DNA of 64,000 bases from Microbacterium mangrovi (GTDB lineage: Bacteria > Actinomycetota > Actinomycetes > Actinomycetales > Microbacteriaceae): positions 62,001-126,000 of the forward strand of contig NZ_JTDK01000011.1 in assembly GCF_000802305.1 (NCBI RefSeq), given 5' to 3'. The position numbers were made by a program, and so were the translations under genes. The notes below the pieces were generated by a model. It saw only the letters and a list, made by a program, of their open reading frames with translations. It ran no database searches and had not been told where the DNA came from. Shown piece by piece: positions 51,340 to 59,066 of the stretch (position 1 is the stretch's first letter; every line of letters starts with the position of its first letter).

Positions 51340-53559
51340 ATGCCCAAGAATCACAAGCAGGGCGGAAGCCGAGCCCAGAGCTTCGACCCGCGCTACGCGA
51401 AGAAGAGCGGCTACCGCCCCGGCGGCCAGCGCGACTTCGGACGTGACGAGCGCCGTGACGGTGGTCGTGACGACCGTCGGGATGCCCCGCAGAAGGCCGG
51501 TTCGCGCAGCCCGAACCACCGCGGTTACCGCCCGGCCGAGACCGACGGCGCCGCGAAGAAGTCCCGCTGGACGGCATCCGACCGCGCCGGCCGCGACGAG
51601 GCCCGCGGCATCCGCACCCACTCCCGCGACGCGCGCGGCGGACGTGACTTCGGCGACCGTCCGGCTCGTTCGTTCGACAACGACCGGCCGCGCCGTGAGT
51701 ACGGCAATGACCGTCCGACCCGTTCGTACGACAACGACCGGCCGAAGCGCTCGTATGACGACCGTCCCCAGCGTTCGTACGGCAACGATCGTTCGCAGCG
51801 GTCGTACGACGACCGTCCCCGTCGTGAGTACGGCAACGACCGTCCGCAGCGGTCGTACGGCACTGACCGCCCGGCTCGTTCGTACGACAACGACCGTCAG
51901 AAGCGCTCGTACGACGACCGTCCTCGTCGTGAGTATGGCAGCGACCGTCCCCGTCGTGAGTACGGCAATGACCGTCCCGCACGTTCGTACGACAACGACC
52001 GTCCGAAGCGCTCGTACGACGACCGTCCGGCTCGTTCGTACAACGACCGGCCCGCTCGTTCGTACGACAACGACCGTCCGAAGCGGTCGTACGACGACCG
52101 TCCTCGTCGTGAGTACGGCAGCGACCGCCCGCAGCGTTCGTACGACAACGACCGTCCCCGTCGCGAGTACAGCAACGATCGTCCGGCTCGTTCGTACGAC
52201 AGCGACCGCCCGAAGCGTGACGACCGGGCCGTGCGCCCGAACCGCTCCGACTGGAACGCGACCCCGAAGCAGCACGACGAGCATGTCGACGTGGTGCACG
52301 AGCGTCTACAGGCCGAGGCGATCGCCGCGGAGACCGTCGCCGGTCAGGGCTTCGCCGAACTCGGCCTCGGCGACAACATCGTCCGCGCGCTCGCCGATCT
52401 GGGGGCGGCATCCCCGTTCCCGATCCAGGCCGCGACGATCTCCCCGATCCTCGAGGGCAAGGACGTCCTGGCGCGCGGCCGCACCGGCTCGGGCAAGACG
52501 ATCGCGTTCGGCGCCCCGCTCGTGGAGTCGCTGCTGCGCGCCCGCGCCGGCAAGCCCCGCGAGTTCGGTCGCAAGCCGACCGCGCTGATCCTCGCCCCGA
52601 CCCGTGAGCTGGCGCTGCAGATCGACCGCACTGTGCAGCCGATCGCGCGCAGCGTCGGCCTGTTCACCACGCAGATCTACGGCGGTGTGCCGCAGGCGCG
52701 CCAGGTGGGCGCGCTGAAGAAGGGCGTCGACATCATCGTCGGCACCCCGGGCCGCATCGAGGACCTCATCAACCAGGGCAAGCTCGATCTCTCCGACATC
52801 CGCATCGTCGTGCTCGACGAAGCCGACCACATGTCGGAGCTCGGCTTCCTCGAGCCGATGCAGCGCATCCTGCGTCTGGTCGGCACGGGGCTCGACACCC
52901 CCACGCAGAAGCTGCTGTTCTCGGCGACGCTCGACCGCGAGGTCGCCGCGCTGGTGGACGAGTTCCTCGTGGAGCCGTCGGTCTACGAGGTCGCTGGCGA
53001 AGACCAGGACTCGGGCACCATCGACCACCGCGTGCTCGTCATCGACCACCGCGACAAGGCGGAGCTCGTGGAGCGGCTCGTCGACCGTGACGGCAAGACC
53101 CTCGTGTTCACGCGCACTCGGGCGTACGCCGAGATGCTCGCCGAGCAGTTCGAGGATGCCGGCATCAACGCCGTCGCCCTCCACGGTGACCTCAACCAGG
53201 CCAAGCGCACGCGCAACCTGAAGCGCCTCACCGACGGCCGCGTCAACGTGCTCGTCGCCACCGACGTCGCCGCCCGCGGCATCCACGTCGACGACATCGA
53301 CCTCGTCGTGCAGGCCGACGCTCCCGACGAGTACAAGACGTACCTGCACCGTGCCGGCCGCACCGGCCGTGCCGGTCGTTCGGGCACCGTCGTGACGCTC
53401 ATTACGCGTCAGCGCCGCCGTCGCATGACCGAGATGCTCGAGCGCGCCGAGATCGAGGCCCCGTTCGAGGACGCCCGCCCCGGTGACGACCTCATCGAGG
53501 AACTCGCCGGCAACCTGCCGACCGACGCGGAGCTCACCGGGGCGGCTCCCGCCGAGTAA
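51340..53559 (+). CDS. DEAD-box RNA helicase with long repetitive N-terminal region
   Basis: This 739-residue protein combines a disordered, highly charged N-terminus (about 1-315) with a complete DEAD-box core. The core motifs are ARGRTGSGKT (I), PTRELALQ (Ia), TPGR (Ib), DEAD (II), SAT (III), ATDVAARGIHV (V) and HRAGRTGRAG (VI). The N-terminus has about twenty degenerate copies of RSYDNDRP/RREYGNDRP/KRSYDDRP, rich in Arg, Tyr, Asp; in most helicases such RGG-like tails are C-terminal. It should drive RNA binding or condensate formation. The ATG follows AAAGGA by eight bases. Only the N-terminal tail is unusual. Confidence 0.93.
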   Translation: MPKNHKQGGSRAQSFDPRYAKKSGYRPGGQRDFGRDERRDGGRDDRRDAPQKAGSRSPNHRGYRPAETDGAAKKSRWTASDRAGRDEARGIRTHSRDARGGRDFGDRPARSFDNDRPRREYGNDRPTRSYDNDRPKRSYDDRPQRSYGNDRSQRSYDDRPRREYGNDRPQRSYGTDRPARSYDNDRQKRSYDDRPRREYGSDRPRREYGNDRPARSYDNDRPKRSYDDRPARSYNDRPARSYDNDRPKRSYDDRPRREYGSDRPQRSYDNDRPRREYSNDRPARSYDSDRPKRDDRAVRPNRSDWNATPKQHDEHVDVVHERLQAEAIAAETVAGQGFAELGLGDNIVRALADLGAASPFPIQAATISPILEGKDVLARGRTGSGKTIAFGAPLVESLLRARAGKPREFGRKPTALILAPTRELALQIDRTVQPIARSVGLFTTQIYGGVPQARQVGALKKGVDIIVGTPGRIEDLINQGKLDLSDIRIVVLDEADHMSELGFLEPMQRILRLVGTGLDTPTQKLLFSATLDREVAALVDEFLVEPSVYEVAGEDQDSGTIDHRVLVIDHRDKAELVERLVDRDGKTLVFTRTRAYAEMLAEQFEDAGINAVALHGDLNQAKRTRNLKRLTDGRVNVLVATDVAARGIHVDDIDLVVQADAPDEYKTYLHRAGRTGRAGRSGTVVTLITRQRRRRMTEMLERAEIEAPFEDARPGDDLIEELAGNLPTDAELTGAAPAE
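51650..52230 (+). repeat. Tandem repeats encoding the RSYDNDRP tail
   Basis: Units of 24-30 bp such as CGTTCGTACGACAACGACCG repeat with drift through this stretch. Unit length stays a multiple of three and third positions vary, so selection acts on the peptide. Confidence 0.85.
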
Positions 53560-53575
53560 GCAGCGTCCCCGATTC

Positions 53576-53613
53576 CGGATGCCTCGTCCCGCCGTTGCGG
53601 GGCGGGGCATCCG
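53576..53613 (+). terminator. Terminator after the helicase gene
   Basis: CGGATGCC and GGCATCCG form an outer stem enclosing CCCGC/GCGGG, followed by TCGTTT. It lies 16 bp after the helicase stop, between convergent genes. Confidence 0.75.
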
Positions 53614-53648
53614 TCGTTTGGAGGGGCTTCGCCCGACAATGATCCCGA

Positions 53649-54848
53649 TCAGGGGTCGATGCGTTCGCGCAGCGTGGTGTCCGGGCTGGTGCGGGCGAGC
53701 CGTGTGATCGGGATCAGCGGAGTGATGCCGAAGACGAGAACCGGCATGGTGATTCCTGCAATCAGGAACACGAACCAGTTCGTGGGGAATCCGATCCCAG
53801 TCGTCATGGCCACGACGGTCGCGATCACCGCTCCCCCGATGATCCCCACTGCGCCGATGATCCCTCCGATGCCTATGAGGATGCAGAGGAACAATCCCAC
53901 GACTTGTCGTCGAGTCCATCCGAGCGCGATCAGCAGACCGATCGAGCCGCGACGCGTAGCGAGCACTGCAGAGCCGAGCACCCAGGCGAGGATTGTGAGG
54001 ATGACGCAGAGCGCGACGATGGCGATGAGCGAGACGGACCGCATCAGCTGCTGTGTGACGGTGAGGCCGGTCAACAGGCTCGCGAAGCTCGAGGCGCTGT
54101 ACCCCTGGGTCCGGGCTTCGCTGATCACGTCGCCCAGAGCGGCCGTGGAGTCTGCAACCGCATATGCCTTCGGATAGACGTAGTTCTGGTCGAACCAGGC
54201 GGGGCTTTGCCCACGGTCATCAGCGACAACGAGCCGGAGCAGATCCGGCGCGCCGTAGGCTGTGCCCGGAACGTCGAGCGAGGCAGCTGCGCTGTCGTAC
54301 ACGCCGACGATCCGGATGGGTGTATATGTCCCGGTGCCAGTTCCATCCCCGTCGAGCGCGCGCTTGGCGTGCTCGAGGACGACGCTGTCTCCGACCCTCG
54401 CATGCAACGCATGCAACGTCGAGCTGTCAACGATCACCTCGCCGGCGCCGCGCGGTTCGCGTCCGTCCGTGAGGACGGGTTGGATCGCCGGAACTCGTGA
54501 TGTGAGGGCTACCCCGACCGCGGGGGTGTTCGACGATTGGTGGATCGCGACGCTGGCCTGGGTCCACCCGGTGATCTCCTGAACATGGTCCAGGTGCCCC
54601 GCGCTCTCGATCGCGGCCGTGGTCAGCTCCTTGGGGCTCGCGGACGTTCCATAACTGTCCAACTCGATACTGCGAAGTGCCGTGGCGCCGAGACCGTCGG
54701 GTCGCTCGGCCTGGCTGTCTGCATAAGCGGAGGCGGCTCCGAGAGTGCCGATGAACACAGCAACCGCAATGCTCGACAATGCGATCGCAACCGTGAACCT
54801 CTTGAGCATGGGAGCGAACAGCCACCCGGCCCGCGTGAGCGTCGTCAA
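53649..54848 (-). CDS. FtsX/MacB-like ABC permease
   Basis: This 399-residue permease has one N-terminal helix (about 18-42), an extracellular domain (about 45-265) and three C-terminal helices (about 272-385), the FtsX-like plan of MacB-type exporters. I chose a TTG start overlapping the ATPase stop (TTGA) with GGACGGAG upstream; other frames of the N-terminus lack a start. It is the last gene of a tightly coupled operon with an ABC ATPase, a lipoprotein and a small secreted protein. MacB-type systems act at the cell surface without moving substrate through the membrane; that may apply here. The gene looks foreign (lower GC, few GGATGCC motifs). Confidence 0.8.
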   Translation of the reverse strand: MTTLTRAGWLFAPMLKRFTVAIALSSIAVAVFIGTLGAASAYADSQAERPDGLGATALRSIELDSYGTSASPKELTTAAIESAGHLDHVQEITGWTQASVAIHQSSNTPAVGVALTSRVPAIQPVLTDGREPRGAGEVIVDSSTLHALHARVGDSVVLEHAKRALDGDGTGTGTYTPIRIVGVYDSAAASLDVPGTAYGAPDLLRLVVADDRGQSPAWFDQNYVYPKAYAVADSTAALGDVISEARTQGYSASSFASLLTGLTVTQQLMRSVSLIAIVALCVILTILAWVLGSAVLATRRGSIGLLIALGWTRRQVVGLFLCILIGIGGIIGAVGIIGGAVIATVVAMTTGIGFPTNWFVFLIAGITMPVLVFGITPLIPITRLARTSPDTTLRERIDP

Positions 54849-55477
54849 CGGAATGCTCCGTCCGCAAGGCAAATCCGATCTGTCACGAAGGGGCCGACCC
54901 TAGCGTCATGTGAGGCGACCAGGACTGCACGCCCCGCTTCGGCCTGCGCGGCAAGCAAGCGTCCGACCGCCCGCGCGTTCTCATCGTCGAGGCTCGCTGT
55001 CGGCTCGTCGACAACGAGGTTGGCGGGTGCATTCATCAATGCCCGAGCGAGAGAGACGCGATGCTGTTGGCCGCCGGAAAGCAGATTTCCCCGGGTGTCG
55101 ACCATGTGCTTGAGGCCGACCTCGCTGAGCAGACGACGAGCTGCACGACGATCGTTTTGGATGCCGGCGAGCATGACGTTCTGGACCGCTGTCAATTCTC
55201 CGAGCAGCAGTGGCGACTGGGGCATGAATCCCACTCGTACACCGCGCGCCGAACGCGCCTCCGCGCGGCCGCGACGGATGTCGTATTCCTGGCCGTCGAG
55301 GAGCACCGTTCCTCGGTCGGGGTGGATCAGCAATGCGGCGAGTCCGAGGACAGTGGACTTCCCGCTTCCGGATTCTCCCGACAGCCAGACCACCGACCCG
55401 TTCGGTACCCGAAGCGTCAGATCGCGCAGGACGGTCCGGTCGCCATACGACTTCGCTATTCCGTTGAGCTCGATCAT
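54845..55477 (-). CDS. ABC ATPase of the MacB/LolD type
   Basis: This 210-residue ATPase has Walker A GESGSGKST, signature LLSGGQQHRV, Walker B LVVDEPTASLD and the switch His in ASHDARV. The Q-loop reads FMPQSP. It overlaps both neighbours by four bases (lipoprotein stop with its ATG; its stop with the permease TTG) and so must be made together with them. Confidence 0.9.
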   Translation of the reverse strand: MIELNGIAKSYGDRTVLRDLTLRVPNGSVVWLSGESGSGKSTVLGLAALLIHPDRGTVLLDGQEYDIRRGRAEARSARGVRVGFMPQSPLLLGELTAVQNVMLAGIQNDRRAARRLLSEVGLKHMVDTRGNLLSGGQQHRVSLARALMNAPANLVVDEPTASLDDENARAVGRLLAAQAEAGRAVLVASHDARVGPFVTDRICLADGAFR

Positions 55478-57093
55478 CGATCGTCCCTGTCGTACTCGAC
55501 GCCGAATTGGGTGTTGACCAGCAAGGCCGTCTGTGCGAGGTCGCAGTCCAGGGGATGGCGGGGATCACCTGTCGCACGCGCCATCGCGGGGTGCCCTGTG
55601 CAGCCGATCCGATGCGAGACGATCGCCGCGACGGCCGCTACCTGCTGGCCCCAGTCGACATCCGCGCCGTCGAGGACTGCTAGTCGATAGAACAGCCAAG
55701 GACTGGTGATCCCGTCAGATGTGATCGCTGAGGGAAGGTGAACGACATAGGAGTCGTAGTAGGTCAGGATCTCATCGGAGTTTGCGAGGACGTGGTCCTG
55801 CGCCAGGACAAGGATCGCGTCGACGACGCCCTCGTTCGCGTTGGTGACGAGCGCCGGTTTGACCGTCACCCCGGGGACTGTGATCCCGGCATTGAGCAGC
55901 GCCTCGAGGATCGCGGCGAGCGACCGGGCGTCGTCCACGGAGTAGCTCCGTTGCTCGATTCGACGGACGATGTCGTCGCGGATCGCCTGTTGCGGGGTCG
56001 TCAATGGATGGTGTCCTGCCACGATTGCCAGTGCGCGCGCCTTCGTTGCATCGTTCATCGACTGATCCCGCTCAAGAGAATCCTCGACTGAGTGAAATGT
56101 GCCATGAGCGTCCGCAAGAGCTGTAAACGCGTCCCCAAGCGCCAGTTTCGCCTCGTAGGTGTTGTCGATCGTCCCGACAAACTCGACATGCTGCCGGTAG
56201 AGGCCCGACGAGCGGTCGAGCCTGCTCTGCGCACGATGGAGGTACGCCGCGAAGAGTTCTGGTCCACCGCCGCCCGCGTGGATCGCGCGAGCGAGAGCAG
56301 CCGCTTCGACGTCGTTGCCATCGGCGAGCTTGCTGAGCCGAGAACTCGCGGCCTGCATGACCTGGTCGATCGGTGGCCCTTCGAGCATGTACCCGCGTCG
56401 ACTCAACTCAACGGACGCCCACACGTCGAGTGCCCAGCCAACCGGCCCGTTGTGGGAGTTCTCGGCAATCTGCGATCGCTTGTACTGCGTGCATTGAAGT
56501 TGTTCACGTTCGCATGCGTCGACGACGCGCCAACGCGCGAGGGAGTTGAGTGACTTGACCCTGGAAACCGCGCGCAGAGCGGCCCTCACCGCGACGGATT
56601 TGTGATGAGTCGACTCGTCGACGACGGCGGCGATCCACAGCGCGGTGACGGCGTCGTCGGTCACGGGATCCGTGCGCGGTAACGGGACGGCGCTGACGGG
56701 AGCCACCTTGTGCTGGGACAGCGCGAGAAGCGCGAGCGAGACGCTCCGCCACCGGGCGGGGATCGCGCGATTCGCACTGTTGTTCAAGACGTGCGGGGAT
56801 GCGGCCACACTCATATCCACTGGGTGAGAAGCGAGTCCCACATCAGTTGCCGCCGATAGCAGGACTGCTGAGGAATAGAGATCGATCGCAGGCTGCCTTC
56901 CAACGGCCGGGTTGAAGAAGAGTCCCGAATTATCGATCAACGACCGAAATTCTCCTGCGAGGCGTGCTTGCGTCGCCGCCTGCGCCGAGGAGAGCGTGCT
57001 CTCTGGCTGTTTCACACAACCAGAGAGCGCTCCCGTCAGGCACACAACTAGGGCGAGGAAGACTAAACCAACTCGCGTGTGCTTTGACCGCAC
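55474..57093 (-). CDS. Large lipoprotein of unknown function in an ABC operon
   Basis: This 539-residue protein starts with a lipoprotein signal (lipobox LSGC, C26), so it is anchored outside. The rest is almost all helical with alternating Ala/Leu-rich segments, and one repeat-like element (VGTIDNTYEAKLALGDAF) recalls the alpha/alpha-toroid fold of prenyltransferase or cyclase-like proteins; this is only a resemblance. Two cysteines near the end (in IGCTGH and PLDCDL) may bond. It lies between the small secreted protein gene (GTG one base after its stop) and the ABC ATPase, and probably acts as receptor or chaperone for the secreted product. I know no family for it. Confidence 0.7.
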   Translation of the reverse strand: MRSKHTRVGLVFLALVVCLTGALSGCVKQPESTLSSAQAATQARLAGEFRSLIDNSGLFFNPAVGRQPAIDLYSSAVLLSAATDVGLASHPVDMSVAASPHVLNNSANRAIPARWRSVSLALLALSQHKVAPVSAVPLPRTDPVTDDAVTALWIAAVVDESTHHKSVAVRAALRAVSRVKSLNSLARWRVVDACEREQLQCTQYKRSQIAENSHNGPVGWALDVWASVELSRRGYMLEGPPIDQVMQAASSRLSKLADGNDVEAAALARAIHAGGGGPELFAAYLHRAQSRLDRSSGLYRQHVEFVGTIDNTYEAKLALGDAFTALADAHGTFHSVEDSLERDQSMNDATKARALAIVAGHHPLTTPQQAIRDDIVRRIEQRSYSVDDARSLAAILEALLNAGITVPGVTVKPALVTNANEGVVDAILVLAQDHVLANSDEILTYYDSYVVHLPSAITSDGITSPWLFYRLAVLDGADVDWGQQVAAVAAIVSHRIGCTGHPAMARATGDPRHPLDCDLAQTALLVNTQFGVEYDRDDR

Positions 57094-57094
57094 G

Positions 57095-57556
57095 TCACAC
57101 GTGAGCGGAAACTGTGATCAGCGTCCCGCCCACCTTGGTGGACGCAGTTGAGTAGACGCCGATGTACAGCGTCGACCAGGACGCACATACGGTTCCCGAG
57201 ATGCCGGCGTACGACGCTCTCGTATTCTTTACTCGAGCGGCGGGGGAAGAACCGTTGTTGCCGGATACGGACACCCCGACGCCCTTGATCGATGCAGATG
57301 CGCCAATACCGATCGGATCCCAATCCACATCGTTCTGGATGTAGGACAGCGATTTGGTTGCCTTAGCGCTGGTCAGGAAAGAACCGCAGTTGTCGCCCCC
57401 CAGAATTGTCTGCCTCCACACATTCGCTGTCAGTTTGCCTCCGCTGAAGCCTTTCGTGTTTGAGTCACTTTGTGCATAGGCCGCGCCAGGCACCAGGAGT
57501 GCTCCGGCGACCGCGGCAGCGAGCGACATCCCCAAGATTCTCGACTTTGTCTTCAC
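57095..57556 (-). CDS. Small secreted protein leading the lipoprotein-ABC operon
   Basis: This 153-residue protein has a Sec signal peptide (MKTKSR basic start, hydrophobic core, AYA cleavage after residue 28) and a mature part of about 125 residues rich in Ser, Gly, Thr, Asn. Two cysteines (C57 and C124) could form one disulfide. It is not lactococcin 972-like and I know no family. A strong GAGGAG site five bases before the GTG start, and its place first in the operon, suggest that it is made in quantity. It may be a bacteriocin-like protein, a toxin or a surface factor, with the ABC system for export or self-protection. Confidence 0.75.
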   Translation of the reverse strand: MKTKSRILGMSLAAAVAGALLVPGAAYAQSDSNTKGFSGGKLTANVWRQTILGGDNCGSFLTSAKATKSLSYIQNDVDWDPIGIGASASIKGVGVSVSGNNGSSPAARVKNTRASYAGISGTVCASWSTLYIGVYSTASTKVGGTLITVSAHV

Positions 57557-57857
57557 GAGTTCTCCTCATGTTCTTCGGCTGCCCCGTAAGGTCCAACCCA
57601 TTACTGCATTGGTAACAGGGTTGACCACGGCTCCGCAAACACTCATGAAATCGCCGCATCACTTCGGGTTGCAGCCTTGTCGGATGCCGGTATGCATTGA
57701 TGCAACGACACAATGAGTGGCCGTTCGCGGCTACCCAAGAAAATGTGCCTGATCGATGACTCAATTCGCCCGGCGTGCAATCCGGCTAAGGGCTCAGTCA
57801 TTCCGATTCAGAAGGAGCGACAACCAGAATTGCGGGCGTGCGCACGCGCACACAAAT
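57557..57857. other. Intergenic region upstream of the secreted-protein operon
   Basis: This stretch is lower in GC than the surroundings. It holds an inverted repeat CAACCC/GGGTTG (57594-57599 and 57618-57623) about 40 bp before the secreted-protein gene, a possible operator. I find no clear -35/-10 pair and no protein gene. Confidence 0.45.
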
Positions 57858-58913
57858 TCAGAACAGCCGGGTGGTGCCGGCATCCACTGCGGGGCGGCGG
57901 CCGGTGCGGATCACGGGGCCTGGACGCGGCGCGGTGAACCGCGGCTGCTCCTCTTCGAGGCGGCCGTCGAGCCCGTATCGGCGGACGAGGGGGCGCACCC
58001 GTTTCGCCAGCCAGGCGCGGTACGCCTTGGGCGCCTGCGTCGCTGCTCCCGGATAGAGCGCCCGATACGACGACAGCAGTTCCGGATGCTCCCGCGCGAG
58101 CCACTGCTGGAACCAGGGCTTCACCCCGGGCCGCAGATGCAGCGCGCCGAAGACGACCCGCGCGGCCCCGGCATCCCGGATGCGTCGCAGGGCATCGTCA
58201 AGGGAGGGGATCGAATCCGTGAGGTGCGGCAGGATCGGCATCAGGAAGGCGGTCACCGCGAAGTCGGCATCCGTCGCGGCGCGTACCGTCTCGAGTCGCG
58301 CGTTCGTCGTCGGGGTGCCGGGCTCGATCGAGTGCTGGAGGGCATCGTCGAACACCGCGATCGACATGGCCAGGCTGATGTCGACGGTGCCCGCGGCATC
58401 CTTGATCAGCGGAAGGTCGCGTCGCAGCATCGTCCCCTTGGTGAGGATCGAGAACGGCGTGCCCGAGTCGGTGAGCGCCGAGATGATTCCCGGCATCAGC
58501 CGGTAGCGACCCTCGGCGCGCTGATACGGGTCGGTGTTCGTGCCGAGGGCGACGTGCTCGTGCTGCCAGGACCCGCGGCTGAGCTCGCGTCGCAGTACCT
58601 CCGCGACATTGACCTTGACGACCACCTGCGAGTCGAAGTCGCGGCCGGCATCCAGATCGAGGTACTCGTGGGTGCCACGAGCAAAGCAGTAGACGCATGC
58701 ATGCGTGCAACCGCGATACGGGTTCACGGTCCAGTCGAACGGCATCGCGGATGTCTGGGGTACGTGGTTGAGTGCGCTGCGGGCGAGCACCTCGTGGAAT
58801 GTCATGCCGGCGAACTCGGGCGTGGTGACGGAGCGCACCAGCCCGCTCAGGTGCTCAAGACCGGGCAGTGCATCCGTGTCCGTGGCATCCAGCTCCTGTC
58901 CGTTCCACCGCAT
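57858..58913 (-). CDS. Rv2578c-family radical SAM protein
   Basis: This 351-residue protein has the radical SAM Fe-S motif C69-THA-C73-VY-C76 and the following FARGTHEYLDLDAG typical of the actinobacterial Rv2578c family (related to spore photoproduct lyase-like proteins). The reaction is unknown. I start at MRWNGQELDATDTDALPG, where family similarity begins; TTGACA-N17-TCTACT lies just upstream, with the -10 only seven bases before the ATG, so the transcript should be leaderless. An ACACA/TGTGT dyad overlaps the promoter. Confidence 0.88.
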   Translation of the reverse strand: MRWNGQELDATDTDALPGLEHLSGLVRSVTTPEFAGMTFHEVLARSALNHVPQTSAMPFDWTVNPYRGCTHACVYCFARGTHEYLDLDAGRDFDSQVVVKVNVAEVLRRELSRGSWQHEHVALGTNTDPYQRAEGRYRLMPGIISALTDSGTPFSILTKGTMLRRDLPLIKDAAGTVDISLAMSIAVFDDALQHSIEPGTPTTNARLETVRAATDADFAVTAFLMPILPHLTDSIPSLDDALRRIRDAGAARVVFGALHLRPGVKPWFQQWLAREHPELLSSYRALYPGAATQAPKAYRAWLAKRVRPLVRRYGLDGRLEEEQPRFTAPRPGPVIRTGRRPAVDAGTTRLF

Positions 58914-58920
58914 AATCTTG

Positions 58921-58949
58921 AGTAGAACACAGATACGATAGTGTGTCAA
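58921..58949 (-). promoter_or_regulatory. Promoter of the radical SAM gene with dyad
   Basis: Reading the minus strand, TTGACA and TCTACT are 17 bp apart. Within the spacer the plus-strand sequence ACACA-N10-TGTGT (58927-58946) forms an inverted repeat, a possible operator. Confidence 0.65.
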
Positions 58950-59066
58950 TCGAAGATCGAACATACCTGGGAGAGGGCTGGAACCCGCCGCCGCAGAGCG
59001 TGGGACTGAGTATCATGGATGCTGGAACTTGATCCCATCTACTCGACGGCGAGAGGCAGGCGCGAC

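Noticed and set aside
51650-52230. Alternative-frame proteins over the helicase repeats
   Set aside because: Because unit length is a multiple of three, all frames stay open and give repetitive peptides; only the frame joined to the DEAD-box core has a ribosome site and homology.
57095-57556. Lactococcin 972-family bacteriocin
   Set aside because: The neighbourhood suggested it, but the protein lacks the family's W-x-x-G and terminal aromatic pattern and has two cysteines; I leave it unassigned.
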